Shown one piece after another: positions 28,777 through 37,261 of a stretch of 64,000 bases of DNA. Where the stretch lies: contig NZ_JAUCMW010000003.1 in assembly GCF_030372765.1 (NCBI RefSeq), positions 124,001-188,000 of the forward strand, in the 5' to 3' direction. A model generated the notes under the pieces. It made no database searches. It was not told where the DNA came from and saw only the letters and a list, made by a program, of their open reading frames with translations. The translations under genes and the position numbers were made by a program. The stretch comes from Labilibaculum sp. K2S. GTDB lineage: Bacteria > Bacteroidota > Bacteroidia > Bacteroidales > Marinifilaceae. Every line of letters starts with the position of its first letter. Positions within the stretch are counted from its first letter, which is position 1.

Positions 28777-30000
28777 ATGAAAAAACACTATTTATTAACT
28801 TTTTGCCTGCTGCTTGTTGCAGGGCGTTTGTTTTCACAAGACTCTAATGAATTGAAATTAAGAGTCGAAAAAGGATCAATACAAATGGCCACTGATGATA
28901 GTCAGTTTAAATTTGGTATGGGCGGACGTGTGTTTATGGATGCTGCTGGTTATTTTGACGATAAAACAGATTTGGGAAGTGGCAGTGAAATTCGGGATGT
29001 TAGATTATTGATGACGGCTAGCCTTTGGGGAAAATGGGATGCAAAAATAAACATTGGTTTTGATGGGGGTGCAGTATCCCTTAAGGATGTATTCCTGCAA
29101 TACAATATCAACAAGAATAGTTTTTTTAGAGCAGGTCATTTTTTGGAACCATTTGGAATCGAGCAAACGGAGAGTTCTAAAACAATTAAGTTTATGCATG
29201 TTTCGAGTACAGTAGAAGCATTCAGGCCAGGTCGTAATTTAGGGGTTTCTTATGACCGATGGGGCAATAATTATTATTGGGCTCTGGGTTTGTTTGGTAG
29301 TGATGTAAATAATACTGTAAGCAATCAAGATGAGGATTTTGGCATGACATCAAGATTAGTTGTTTCTCCATTTCACAAGGAAAATATAATGCATTTTGGT
29401 TTGTCCGGAACCTATAGGTCTGTAAATCCAATTACTACAAGTGTAGAGAATAGGTATTATAATACATCTACAGAAAAGGGATCGGTAAGATATCGTTCAA
29501 GAGCAGCAACACATATTGAAGGCCGTCGATTTATAGATGCTACAGTTGATAATGCTGAGTCTCAATTCAAATATGGAATCGAAATGATTGCAGCAACAGG
29601 ACCTGTTTCAATTCAGGGAGAGGTAATTAAAGCAAAAGTAAATTATGATTCGGGTTCCAGTTATTATTCTGATGAATATATGACAAATGGTTTGTATGTT
29701 CAGATGGGTTTTTTACTTAAAGGTGGAAGTTATAAGTACAATATGAAATCTGCTCGTTTGGCCAAACCAAGTCCTGGTTCCATTGAACTTTTGGCAAGAT
29801 ATAATGAGACAGACTTGAATGATGATGATACTGAAATTATGGGAGGGAAACAAAAGGACATAAGTTTAGGATGCACTTGGTATGTAAATCACAATGTATT
29901 GATGAAATTGAATTTTACGAATGTTGATTTGGATGAAAATGCATTAAATGGAGAAGAGAATTTTAACATGATTCAAACCCGTTTGCAGTTTTCGTTTTAA
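28777..30000 (+). CDS. OprO/OprP-type porin-like protein, paralogue of the preceding porin
   Basis: 407 residues; signal peptide MKKHYLLTFCLLLVAGRLFSQ. Shares the order of motifs with the protein at 27202: MGGRVFMDAAGYFDDKTDL, EIRDVRLLMTASLWGKWDAKINIGF, LKDVFLQYNINKNSFFRAGHFLEPFGIEQTESSKT, and ends FNMIQTRLQFSF. It is shorter by about 43 residues, mostly in the middle loops. A terminator and 220 bases separate it from the first copy, so it may be regulated separately. Substrate unknown; phosphate compounds are likely by context. Confidence 0.8.
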   Translation: MKKHYLLTFCLLLVAGRLFSQDSNELKLRVEKGSIQMATDDSQFKFGMGGRVFMDAAGYFDDKTDLGSGSEIRDVRLLMTASLWGKWDAKINIGFDGGAVSLKDVFLQYNINKNSFFRAGHFLEPFGIEQTESSKTIKFMHVSSTVEAFRPGRNLGVSYDRWGNNYYWALGLFGSDVNNTVSNQDEDFGMTSRLVVSPFHKENIMHFGLSGTYRSVNPITTSVENRYYNTSTEKGSVRYRSRAATHIEGRRFIDATVDNAESQFKYGIEMIAATGPVSIQGEVIKAKVNYDSGSSYYSDEYMTNGLYVQMGFLLKGGSYKYNMKSARLAKPSPGSIELLARYNETDLNDDDTEIMGGKQKDISLGCTWYVNHNVLMKLNFTNVDLDENALNGEENFNMIQTRLQFSF

Positions 30001-30028
30001 GAAACATCAGAATAAATAGGAAATAAGG

Positions 30029-30056
30029 ATGCTGTCTGTAAAGGGCAGCATTTTTT
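30029..30056 (+). terminator. Terminator of the second porin gene
   Basis: ATGCTGTC (30029-30036) pairs with GGCAGCAT (30044-30051), one T-G, around a 7-base loop, then a T run. Confidence 0.85.
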
Positions 30057-30124
30057 ACAGGTTAAAATGTTGTGAGTAACATGTTTTTGAATGGCAAAGG
30101 TTCCAATTACCCACCACTTTTCAC

Positions 30125-30292
30125 GATCCTGAAGAATGGGACAAAATAGTACTGGAGGGAGCCGTTAAAACGCCGGAGAACTCATAATAAATGCCGGAGA
30201 AGTGCTCAATATTGGTGGAGGACTACAATATATTGCCAGAGGGATACAAAATAACAGCGGAGAAGGGGGCAAATCTTCCGCGGGATAGTAGA
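30125..30292 (+). repeat. Degenerate 21-bp tandem repeat, probably a decayed coding repeat
   Basis: GGAG or near-GGAG cores fall at 30154, 30175, 30196, 30217, 30238 and 30259, each exactly 21 bases apart, with weaker units at both ends (about eight in all). The rough consensus is ATATTGCCGGAG followed by GACTACAAT. One frame reads heptads with a constant Glu (DPEEWDK, IVLEGAV, KTPENS, then two stops, MPEKCS, ILVEDYN, ILPEGYK, ITAEKGA). No intact start or frame is left, so I treat it as a broken gene or repeat remnant. Confidence 0.6.
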
Positions 30293-30403
30293 ATTAGGCC
30301 TTTCAGCTGTCTTCTCCTAAAATAGCTGCATAGCTTATCCTTAATTTCTGCAAGACTCACTATTTCCGATAAGATTGTGAAATGGTAATCGATATTATCT
30401 GTT

Positions 30404-30411
30404 TATATTTG
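30404..30411 (+). promoter_or_regulatory. -7 element directly at the start of the next gene
   Basis: TATATTTG, a perfect TAnnTTTG box, ends 4 bases before the ATG at 30416. If used, the mRNA would be leaderless. The -33 element is weak (a TTG at 30375). Confidence 0.45.
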
Positions 30412-30415
30412 TAGC

Positions 30416-30916
30416 ATGGACAAAGAAAAAGCTGAACAGGAGAAACAGTTTATACGAAAGATTTTCATTGAGGAAATAGGTCGCTTGCAAAAAGAAGGAT
30501 TCTATTTCTTCTCTTTTATCATGATGGGGCAGGCAATAGAGGCATTGGGATGTTTCCTGGATAATAAGCCATTAAAAGCCAAAGCTCAATCCTCCAAGCG
30601 TTTTTCAAAATCATTAAATATACTAATGGGGAACGATTATCGTGTTGTAAATAATGATCATTGGCTGTATGATAAGTTGCGTAATCAGCTGACTCATTCA
30701 TTCGTGCCCAGTAAATCCTTACTGCTTTGTTCCCGTAAAAATCAGCCCGAAGGAGCTGAACATTTAGAGCAATTAAACGATAGATTGGTTTTGGTTGCTG
30801 AAGATATGTATGAGGATTTGGTAAAAGCTTGTGAAAAACTGTTTGGAATGATTGATAGGGGAAAAGTACCCTTGAAGCAAATAGCCGCATCGCCATTGGA
30901 GTTAGGCATAATATAA
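30416..30916 (+). CDS. Conserved hypothetical protein
   Basis: 166 residues; I do not recognise a named family. It is soluble and mostly helical, with no signal peptide or membrane helix. Features: a charged N-terminus (MDKEKAEQEKQFIRKIF), a helix FSFIMMGQAIEALGCFLDNKPLKAK, and a polar middle (NDHWLYDKLRNQLTHSFVPSKSLLL). The RNQLTHSF and 'total helical' build recalls HEPN-like or abortive-infection-type helical proteins with RxxxxH, but the match is too loose to claim. It ends 10 bases before the DUF2520 gene, so they are likely cotranscribed. Confidence 0.6.
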   Translation: MDKEKAEQEKQFIRKIFIEEIGRLQKEGFYFFSFIMMGQAIEALGCFLDNKPLKAKAQSSKRFSKSLNILMGNDYRVVNNDHWLYDKLRNQLTHSFVPSKSLLLCSRKNQPEGAEHLEQLNDRLVLVAEDMYEDLVKACEKLFGMIDRGKVPLKQIAASPLELGII

Positions 30917-30926
30917 AATCAGGAAA

Positions 30927-31703
30927 ATGATTCAAAAAGTAGTAATGATTGGTGCCGGTAATTTAGCGACTCAGCTATCTTTGGCTCTTCATGAAAATGG
31001 AATTGATATTTTGCAGGTGTACAGCAAAACTGTTGAATCTGCGAAAGCATTGGCCGGGAAATTGGACTGTTCGTTTACTATATCAGTAAAGAAAATAGAA
31101 AAGAATGCTGACTTGTACATTTTTGCTGTAAGCGATAAGGCATTGCAACCAATTCTTGATAAATGGTCGGTTCCAATAGGAAATTCTGTTCATACTGCCG
31201 GTAGTATTCCTGTGGATATTTTTGAGAATTATACGGAAAATTATGGTGTTTTTTATCCTTTGCAAACTTTCTCGAAGGAGCGTAAGGTCGATTTTTCAAA
31301 CATACCTATTTGTATAGAATCAAATAGTTTGGAATTGCGAACAGATTTGATTGAGTTGGCAGCAAAAATATCAAACAGCGTTCATCTAATTAATTCGGAA
31401 CAAAGGAAGCAACTCCATTTGGCGGCTGTTTTTACTTGTAATTTTACCAATCATATGTATTGCATTGGGCAAAAATTGCTGCAGGAAAAGGATGTTGATT
31501 TTGAATTGTTAAAACCTCTGATTGCAGAAACAGCACAAAAAGTATTGCAATTGGATCCTATGTCGGCTCAAACGGGTCCGGCTGTTCGTTTCGACGAAGA
31601 AATTATGAGTTCGCACGAGAAGGCACTAAAAAACACTCCTGTTTTTCAAAAATTGTATAGATTTGTGAGCGAAAGCATCTATAAGATGCATAAAAGTAAA
31701 TAA
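30927..31703 (+). CDS. Rossmann-fold and DUF2520 domain oxidoreductase-like protein
   Basis: 258 residues. N-terminal NAD(P)-binding fold with GAGNLATQLSLALHENG (GxGxxA) and DLYIFAVSDKALQPIL, then a helical DUF2520 domain (HLAAVFTCNFTNHMYCIGQKLLQE, KPLIAETAQKVLQLDPMSAQTGPAVRFDEEIMSSHEKAL). The build is like ProC or F420-dependent NADP reductases, but the substrate is unknown. In many Bacteroidota it sits directly before the KdsC-like phosphatase and Maf, as here. Confidence 0.85.
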   Translation: MIQKVVMIGAGNLATQLSLALHENGIDILQVYSKTVESAKALAGKLDCSFTISVKKIEKNADLYIFAVSDKALQPILDKWSVPIGNSVHTAGSIPVDIFENYTENYGVFYPLQTFSKERKVDFSNIPICIESNSLELRTDLIELAAKISNSVHLINSEQRKQLHLAAVFTCNFTNHMYCIGQKLLQEKDVDFELLKPLIAETAQKVLQLDPMSAQTGPAVRFDEEIMSSHEKALKNTPVFQKLYRFVSESIYKMHKSK

Positions 31704-31793
31704 GTAAATTTGTTGTATTTCGAAGAAGAAAATGGGAGGTAGAATTAAATATCTTTCTCACATCTCATATCTTGTTTCTCAATTCTAAATAAA

Positions 31794-32321
31794 ATGGCGT
31801 TTTTTAAGGAAGATTTAATGAAAGTTTCTGCATTCATTTTCGATGTGGATGGAGTTCTTTCCAATGAGTGTATCGTTATTGATTCGTCAGGCGAAATGTT
31901 GCGGACCGCAAATACAAAAGATGGTTATGCCATTCAGTATGCTGTTAAAAAGGGCTATCCGATCGCAATAATAACCGGTGGAGTTTCAGATGCAGTCGAA
32001 AAGCGTTACCGAGGTCTTGGTGTTACCGATATTTACATGGGATCGAAAAATAAGAGTAAAGATTTTGAAGATTTTATTGCGAAATACGATTTAAATCCTG
32101 ATCATATTATGTATATGGGCGATGATTTGCCTGATTATGAGGTGATGAAACGAATCGGAGTGCCGACTTGCCCATGTAATGCTGTGGAGCAAATAAAGGC
32201 TATTTCCAATTATATATCCGATAAAGAGGGCGGTTACGGTTGTGTTCGTGATGTAATTGAACAAGTATTGCGCGCACACAGTAAATGGCTCGAAGCAGAT
32301 ACAAATATCCAAAGTATATAA
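31794..32321 (+). CDS. kdsC: KdsC-like 3-deoxy-D-manno-octulosonate 8-phosphate phosphatase
   Basis: 175 residues of the HAD IIIA family. Motif I FDVDGVLS (nucleophile Asp17, acid Asp19), motif II IITGG, motif III lysine in GSKNKSKDF, motif IV YMGDDLPDYEVM. No cap domain, as in KdsC. It removes phosphate from KDO-8-P in lipopolysaccharide core synthesis. A second ATG eight codons in (MKVSAFIFD) is a possible alternative start. Belongs to the cluster 30.9-33.9 kb, with short gaps to the prenyltransferase and Maf genes. Confidence 0.88.
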   Translation: MAFFKEDLMKVSAFIFDVDGVLSNECIVIDSSGEMLRTANTKDGYAIQYAVKKGYPIAIITGGVSDAVEKRYRGLGVTDIYMGSKNKSKDFEDFIAKYDLNPDHIMYMGDDLPDYEVMKRIGVPTCPCNAVEQIKAISNYISDKEGGYGCVRDVIEQVLRAHSKWLEADTNIQSI

Positions 32322-32346
32322 AAACAACCTTAACCCGAACAGCCCA

Positions 32347-33306
32347 ATGAACAGTTATCTGAAATTGATCCGATTACCCAATCTGATTATTATTGCACTG
32401 ACTCAATATGTGATGCGGTATTTCATTATTCAACCTATTTTGGGAATTAATAAAATTAAGCTTCAATTAGCCGATTTGGATTTTGCAATATTGGTTTTAG
32501 CTACCGTTTGTATGGCTGCGGCAGGTTATGTTATTAATGATTATTTTGATACAAAAGCAGATCGAATCAATAAAAAGGATGTTATTGTAGGTAGGAAGGT
32601 TACGCGAAGAATTGCCTTGTTTCTGCAGCAAATAATTGCGGCAATATCTGTTTTACTTGGAGGGTATGTGTCTTATAAAATTGGTCACTGGCAATTTGTG
32701 TTCATCTTTTTTATGGGAGGAGGCTTGCTTTGGTTTTATTCAACGTCTTACAAATATTACTTTTTATTGGGTAGTTTTTTAATCGCTTTTATTGTTGCCA
32801 CTATTCCTTTTGTGGTAGTTATTTACGAAATTCCACCGCTTACTATAACTTATTCGGAAATATTAATTGCTTCAAAAACCAATTTTAATTACTTGTTGTA
32901 TTGGGTAGGAGCCTTTTCTTTTTTCTCCTTTGTTGGTGTGCTCATTGCACAATTTATCAGAGATTTACTTTCCATTAAAGGAGACCGGGAAATTAATCGT
33001 CAAAGTTTACCGATTGTAATTGGTTTAAAATGGGCTAAGCTTGTAATCATACTGCTTATTTTGTTTTTATCTGTATCGGTTTTTGGAGTTTGGTATCAAT
33101 TTCTAAATGCCCCAATGGATCAAATTACGCCATGGTATTTTGGTATTTTAATCATTTTACCATTATTTTTATTGGCTTATCGGGTATATCAGTTTTCGGA
33201 AGGAGACAAATTTAAGACTGGAATTTTTCTAATACGATTTGCCATTCTTGCAGGTATTTCCTATGCCTTTGTGGTCAATTATATTGTAAATCACACAAAT
33301 TTTTAA
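32347..33306 (+). CDS. UbiA-family prenyltransferase (geranylgeranylglycerol-phosphate type)
   Basis: 319 residues with 8-9 membrane helices. The UbiA prenyl-diphosphate motif is NDYFDTKADRINKKD (N-D-x-x-D-x-x-x-D) near residue 65; the second aspartate motif is less typical, IRDLLSIKGDREINRQSLPI. The start MNSYLKLIRLPNLIIIALTQYVMRY at 32347 is the usual one; longer in-frame starts would overlap kdsC. Family members move isoprenoid chains to acceptors such as glycerol-1-phosphate or quinone precursors; the acceptor here is not certain. It is followed after 2 bases by maf. Confidence 0.82.
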   Translation: MNSYLKLIRLPNLIIIALTQYVMRYFIIQPILGINKIKLQLADLDFAILVLATVCMAAAGYVINDYFDTKADRINKKDVIVGRKVTRRIALFLQQIIAAISVLLGGYVSYKIGHWQFVFIFFMGGGLLWFYSTSYKYYFLLGSFLIAFIVATIPFVVVIYEIPPLTITYSEILIASKTNFNYLLYWVGAFSFFSFVGVLIAQFIRDLLSIKGDREINRQSLPIVIGLKWAKLVIILLILFLSVSVFGVWYQFLNAPMDQITPWYFGILIILPLFLLAYRVYQFSEGDKFKTGIFLIRFAILAGISYAFVVNYIVNHTNF

Positions 33307-33308
33307 GC

Positions 33309-33887
33309 ATGCTGAATAATCTCAAAGATTATCAATTAATATTAGCCTCTCAATCGCCTCGAAGACATCAAATGCTGAAGGAATTGGGTTTGATTTTTGA
33401 AATAAGAACAAAAGAAGTAGAGGAGATTTATCCTGAAGGATTAACACCAGATCAAATTCCGGTTTACCTGGCCGAATTAAAAGCAAAAGCATTCGAGCAG
33501 GATCTTAACTCCAATGAGTTGGTGATTACTGCAGACACAATTGTTTGTGTTGATCATTGGATTCTTGGAAAACCAAAAGACAGAGAAGATGCTGTTAAAA
33601 TGCTTAATGCATTGTCCGATAGATCTCACCAGGTAATAAGTGGTGTTTGCCTAATGAGTAAGGACAAGAAAATAAGTTTTTCTACAACTGCCAACGTTCA
33701 TTTTAAAGCCTTGTCCGAAGAAGAGATTGAGTATTACATAGATAATTACAAACCTTTCGATAAAGCGGGAGCCTACGGAATTCAGGAATGGATTGGCTTT
33801 ATCGGGATTGATGGCATTGAGGGATCTTATTTTAATGTAGTGGGTTTACCTATTCAACGCCTGTATCAGGAATTGTCAACTTTTTAA
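33309..33887 (+). CDS. maf: Maf-like nucleotide pyrophosphatase
   Basis: 192 residues with the Maf signatures: LILASQSPRRHQMLKELGL (N-terminal SxSPRR loop), VITADTIVCVDHWILGKPKDREDAVKML and KPFDKAGAYGIQEWIGFIGIDGIEGSYFNVVGLPI. Family members hydrolyse nucleoside triphosphates, often dTTP/UTP or modified nucleotides, to monophosphates and may affect septum formation. The start is only 2 bases from the previous stop, so the genes are translationally close. Confidence 0.93.
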   Translation: MLNNLKDYQLILASQSPRRHQMLKELGLIFEIRTKEVEEIYPEGLTPDQIPVYLAELKAKAFEQDLNSNELVITADTIVCVDHWILGKPKDREDAVKMLNALSDRSHQVISGVCLMSKDKKISFSTTANVHFKALSEEEIEYYIDNYKPFDKAGAYGIQEWIGFIGIDGIEGSYFNVVGLPIQRLYQELSTF

Positions 33888-33909
33888 ACAACAACACAAA
33901 TATATTATC

Positions 33910-36093
33910 ATGATTAAAAAATTAAGTCTACTTCTCATGGCAGTTCTACTGTTTATGGGAACTCAGGTAAAAGCTGATGAGGGAATGTGGATTCCCATGC
34001 TCTTGGAAAAATACAATATTGAAGACATGCAAAAGGCAGGATTTAAGCTTTCTGCTGCTGATATTTATGATATCAATAAGGCATGTTTGAAGGATGCTGT
34101 TATTGGTTTGGGACGTGAAGGAAGTCCGTTTCATCATTTTTGCACAGGAGAGCTAATTTCAGATAAAGGTCTGATTGTAACAAATCATCACTGTGGATAC
34201 GGAGCCATTCAGAATCACTCAACTTTAGAGCACGACTATTTAAAAGATGGTTTTTGGGCGATGAGTCAGGATGAGGAATTAGTTAATGAAGGAATAACTG
34301 CTTCATTTTTAATTCGTATGGAAGATGTAACTGCGCAGGTTTTGGATAGTATTACTGATGAAACAAAGGAGGAAGTTCGTCAGAAAATGATTCAAAAGCG
34401 CATCAAGAAGATTCAGAATGCAACAGAAAAGGATTCGGATTACCGCGCAAGTGTAAAAGCTTTTTTTAATGGGAATCAATATTTTCTATCGGTGTATGAA
34501 ATATATAAAGATGTACGTTTGGTAGGTGCTCCTCCATCAGCAATTGGGAAATTTGGCGGAGATACAGACAATTGGATGTGGCCTCGTCATACAGGAGATT
34601 TCTCGATGTTTCGGATTTATGCCGACAAAAACAATAAACCTGCTTCTTATTCTAAGGAGAATGTTCCAATGAAACCAAAGCAGTCATTTAAAATTTCACT
34701 TAAAGGTGTAAATGAAGGTGATTTTACGATGGTTTTTGGATATCCGGGAACGACCACTGAATATTTAACATCTGATGCATTGGATTTAATGACAAAGGTT
34801 GATAACCCACATAAAATCAAAATCAGAACAAAGAAATTGGATTTAATGAGAGCAGATATGGATGCTTCACCAATGGTTCGAATTCAGTATTCTGCAAAAT
34901 ATGCAGGTGTTGCAAATTCATGGAAAAGATGGCAGGGAGAAATCGCAGGTCTAAAGCGATTGAATGCAATTTCCAAGAAAAAAGAATTGGAAGAAAAATT
35001 TGAAATCTGGGCAAATAGCAGTGACGATTTGAAGGAAAAATATGCTGGAATTGTAGCAGAACTGGGAGCTTTGTACAAAGAGCTGACTCCAATTAGTTTG
35101 GCCCGCGATTATGCCATTGAGGCTGGTATGCGTGGCTCAGAAGCTGTAACTTTTGCTGTTAAATTTAAGAAACTGGCAAGCCTGGCCAAAAAAGATCAGG
35201 ATCAGCTTGCTGGTCTTGTTGCTGAGTTGAAGAAGTCGAGTGAAGAGTTTTTCAAGAATTATAATAATCCAACAGATAAAAAGCTTTTGGCTGCTTTGTT
35301 GAAAATGTATAGTGAGAATCTGACAGATGAGTATTTGCCGAAAGAGATTGTAAATATCCGGGAGAAATATAATGGCGATTTCGAAGCTTATGCAGAGAAG
35401 GCAATGTCTAAATCGGTATTTGCTGACGAGAATAAATTGAATAATCTGCTGAATAATTATAAGTTGTCATTGGGTAAGCGTTTGACTAAAGATCCTATTT
35501 TTGTTTTGGCAAACAGCATATACTTCTTTTACGAATCGGAAATTTCTCCGGTTTACAGCAAAATTCTCACAAAAACGGCAAAGTTGCAACGTGCTTATAT
35601 GGCCGGTTTAATGGAAATGCAAAAAGACAAAACCTTTTATCCTGATGCCAATTCAACGTTCAGAGTTCATTATGGGAAGGTAGCTGGTTACAAAGCTCGA
35701 AACGCTGTAACTTACGATTATTATACCACATTAGAGGGAATTATCGAGAAAGACAATCCTGAGATTTTTGATTATGATGTTCCTCAGAAACTAAGAGATC
35801 TTTATCAATCTAAGGACTTTGGGAACTATGCAAATACTAAAGGTGAAATGCCGGTTTGTTTTGCTGCAACCAACCACACTACCGGAGGAAATTCGGGCAG
35901 TCCGGTTTTAAATGCCAATGGTGAGTTAATCGGTTTGAATTTTGACCGCGCTTGGGAAGGCGTAATGTCTGATTTAATGTACGATCCTGAAATTTGCCGA
36001 AACGTATCACTGGATATTCGCTACGTATTATTTCTTGTTGATAAATTTGCCGGGGCAGGCTATTTGTTGGATGAGATGAATATCGTTCAGTAA
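33910..36093 (+). CDS. S46 family dipeptidyl-peptidase, DPP11-like
   Basis: 727 residues with a signal peptide (MIKKLSLLLMAVLLFMGTQVKA), so periplasmic. The chymotrypsin-like double barrel carries the catalytic His in TNHHCGYGAIQNHS (about residue 93-94) and Ser in GGNSGSPV (about 662), with a helical domain between (residues about 300-560) that caps the site. S46 enzymes release N-terminal dipeptides. The residue after LNFD is Arg (about 680); in studied enzymes Arg here goes with Asp/Glu-specific DPP11 and Gly with broad DPP7, so acidic specificity is inferred. It supplies dipeptides for amino-acid fermentation. Confidence 0.9.
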   Translation: MIKKLSLLLMAVLLFMGTQVKADEGMWIPMLLEKYNIEDMQKAGFKLSAADIYDINKACLKDAVIGLGREGSPFHHFCTGELISDKGLIVTNHHCGYGAIQNHSTLEHDYLKDGFWAMSQDEELVNEGITASFLIRMEDVTAQVLDSITDETKEEVRQKMIQKRIKKIQNATEKDSDYRASVKAFFNGNQYFLSVYEIYKDVRLVGAPPSAIGKFGGDTDNWMWPRHTGDFSMFRIYADKNNKPASYSKENVPMKPKQSFKISLKGVNEGDFTMVFGYPGTTTEYLTSDALDLMTKVDNPHKIKIRTKKLDLMRADMDASPMVRIQYSAKYAGVANSWKRWQGEIAGLKRLNAISKKKELEEKFEIWANSSDDLKEKYAGIVAELGALYKELTPISLARDYAIEAGMRGSEAVTFAVKFKKLASLAKKDQDQLAGLVAELKKSSEEFFKNYNNPTDKKLLAALLKMYSENLTDEYLPKEIVNIREKYNGDFEAYAEKAMSKSVFADENKLNNLLNNYKLSLGKRLTKDPIFVLANSIYFFYESEISPVYSKILTKTAKLQRAYMAGLMEMQKDKTFYPDANSTFRVHYGKVAGYKARNAVTYDYYTTLEGIIEKDNPEIFDYDVPQKLRDLYQSKDFGNYANTKGEMPVCFAATNHTTGGNSGSPVLNANGELIGLNFDRAWEGVMSDLMYDPEICRNVSLDIRYVLFLVDKFAGAGYLLDEMNIVQ

Positions 36094-36149
36094 TTATTTC
36101 CTGATGAGTGCAAGAGTAATGAATTACTCTTGTTATTTTATAAGAATTT

Positions 36150-36230
36150 CCTTGTACAATACAAAGGGGTTTCCTAGCATTAGGGAGCCCCTTTCCCTTG
36201 TACTAGGAAACCCCTTTGTATTGTACAAGG
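36150..36230. repeat. Perfect 28-bp inverted repeat with 25-base loop
   Basis: The left arm 36150-36177 (starting CCTTGTACAATACAAAGGGG) and right arm 36203-36230 (ending TTTGTATTGTACAAGG) are exact inverted copies. The loop carries a degenerate third copy (CCCCTTTCCCTTGTACTA against CCCCTTTGTATTGTACAA in the arm). It lies about 57 bases after the S46 peptidase gene. There is no T run, so it is more than a terminator; a MITE-like or REP-like element is possible. Confidence 0.75.
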
Positions 36231-36445
36231 GAAATCTTGTGTGTAATGCAAGAAAAAAGAAGAAACGTAGTACCAGAAAAATAATTGCGGCAATGCCAGG
36301 AATATAACAAACAAAATGAAAGAGACTGCTCTAAAAAAAAGTTCTATTTTATTGTGATTCTGTACTTTTGAAATGGGCTCTTTTTTATTGGAGTGAATTC
36401 AAGTTTCGGAAATGAATTAATGGGGCGCATTTGCAATATATTTTA

Positions 36446-37261
36446 CTAATTGCAAGGTAAGTAGTAGTCTTTTAATGGATTAATAAATAGAATCGGATTG
36501 TCTTCTTTTTTAAGAATGCTTTTTAGTTGACTGGGACCGGACCAGGAGGCGATCCAGCCAGGATTACGATTCGACATGAGTACGATTAAATCGGAATTAT
36601 AATTTTTCGAAAATTGAATTGCTTCCCTGTTGATGCTTTTGCTTTGGCATTCTGTTTTAACAATTTTGTATTCGAACTTAAACTGTTCAAACATTTTTTT
36701 AGTGAATAAAAGGGTTGCTTTTATGGTACGAAGATATCCTTCTGATTTTTCATTGGGAGCAATCAGATGAATGACTGCATTGTTGAATCTTCCAAAATAA
36801 CTAGCCCAAATCATCTTCTCTTTACTCTCTCTCCTGTAATCTATTGGAACGATTATATTCTTGTATTCACAATCTGGATTCGTTTGTTCTGTTACAAGTA
36901 TAGAAGGAATTTTTGCTTCCAGTATCCATTTGAAAATGGCATTTCGTTTTAGAAAATGATTTAGTGATTCTTTAGGAAATTGTGTTACAATAAAAATTGC
37001 ATCCAATTCTTGTATACTGAGATTAGGTTCCCGTTTGTTATTTTTTAGTTCTATTATTTTGTAAGGGATTGACTGCAGATTAAATTTTTCAATCTGATTA
37101 TGACTTATGGAGGGATGAGTTTTCCCCTTTAGCGAAGGGAAATTTGCAAAGGCTGCTTCCGATTTGAAAAATTTAGCTAATGTAAAAGCATGTTTAATCG
37201 CTGCGTTAGAACATTCAGGATCTTGAATTAAAACGAGTATGTGTTGCTTCTTAATGTTCAT
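36446..37261 (-). CDS. Universal stress protein-like protein, two-domain
   Basis: 271 residues. The second half (CEYKNIIVPIDYRRESKEKMIWASYFGRF...AIQFSKNYNSDLIVLMSNRNPGWIASWSGPSQLKSILKKEDNPILFINP) has the Usp alpha/beta fold with the late G-x(n)-S loop altered. The first half starts with HILVLIQDPECSNAAIKHAFTLAKFF, a diverged Usp-like domain. Such tandem Usp proteins bind nucleotides or act in stress responses; the ATP-loop glycines are poorly kept. Lone gene on the minus strand; role unknown. Confidence 0.65.
   Translation of the reverse strand: MNIKKQHILVLIQDPECSNAAIKHAFTLAKFFKSEAAFANFPSLKGKTHPSISHNQIEKFNLQSIPYKIIELKNNKREPNLSIQELDAIFIVTQFPKESLNHFLKRNAIFKWILEAKIPSILVTEQTNPDCEYKNIIVPIDYRRESKEKMIWASYFGRFNNAVIHLIAPNEKSEGYLRTIKATLLFTKKMFEQFKFEYKIVKTECQSKSINREAIQFSKNYNSDLIVLMSNRNPGWIASWSGPSQLKSILKKEDNPILFINPLKDYYLPCN

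Noticed and set aside
30519..30935. 138-residue minus-strand frame opposite the gene at 30416
   Set aside because: Shadow of the plus-strand gene; its composition is not protein-like and it has no promoter.
31753..31787. CT-rich tract with TCTCACATCTCATATCT-like words before kdsC
   Set aside because: Short, irregular low-complexity DNA; not enough units to call a repeat element.
36104..36307. 67-residue frame covering the 28-bp inverted repeat
   Set aside because: Its amino acids are just the translation of the palindrome and low-complexity flanks; no start context or homology.
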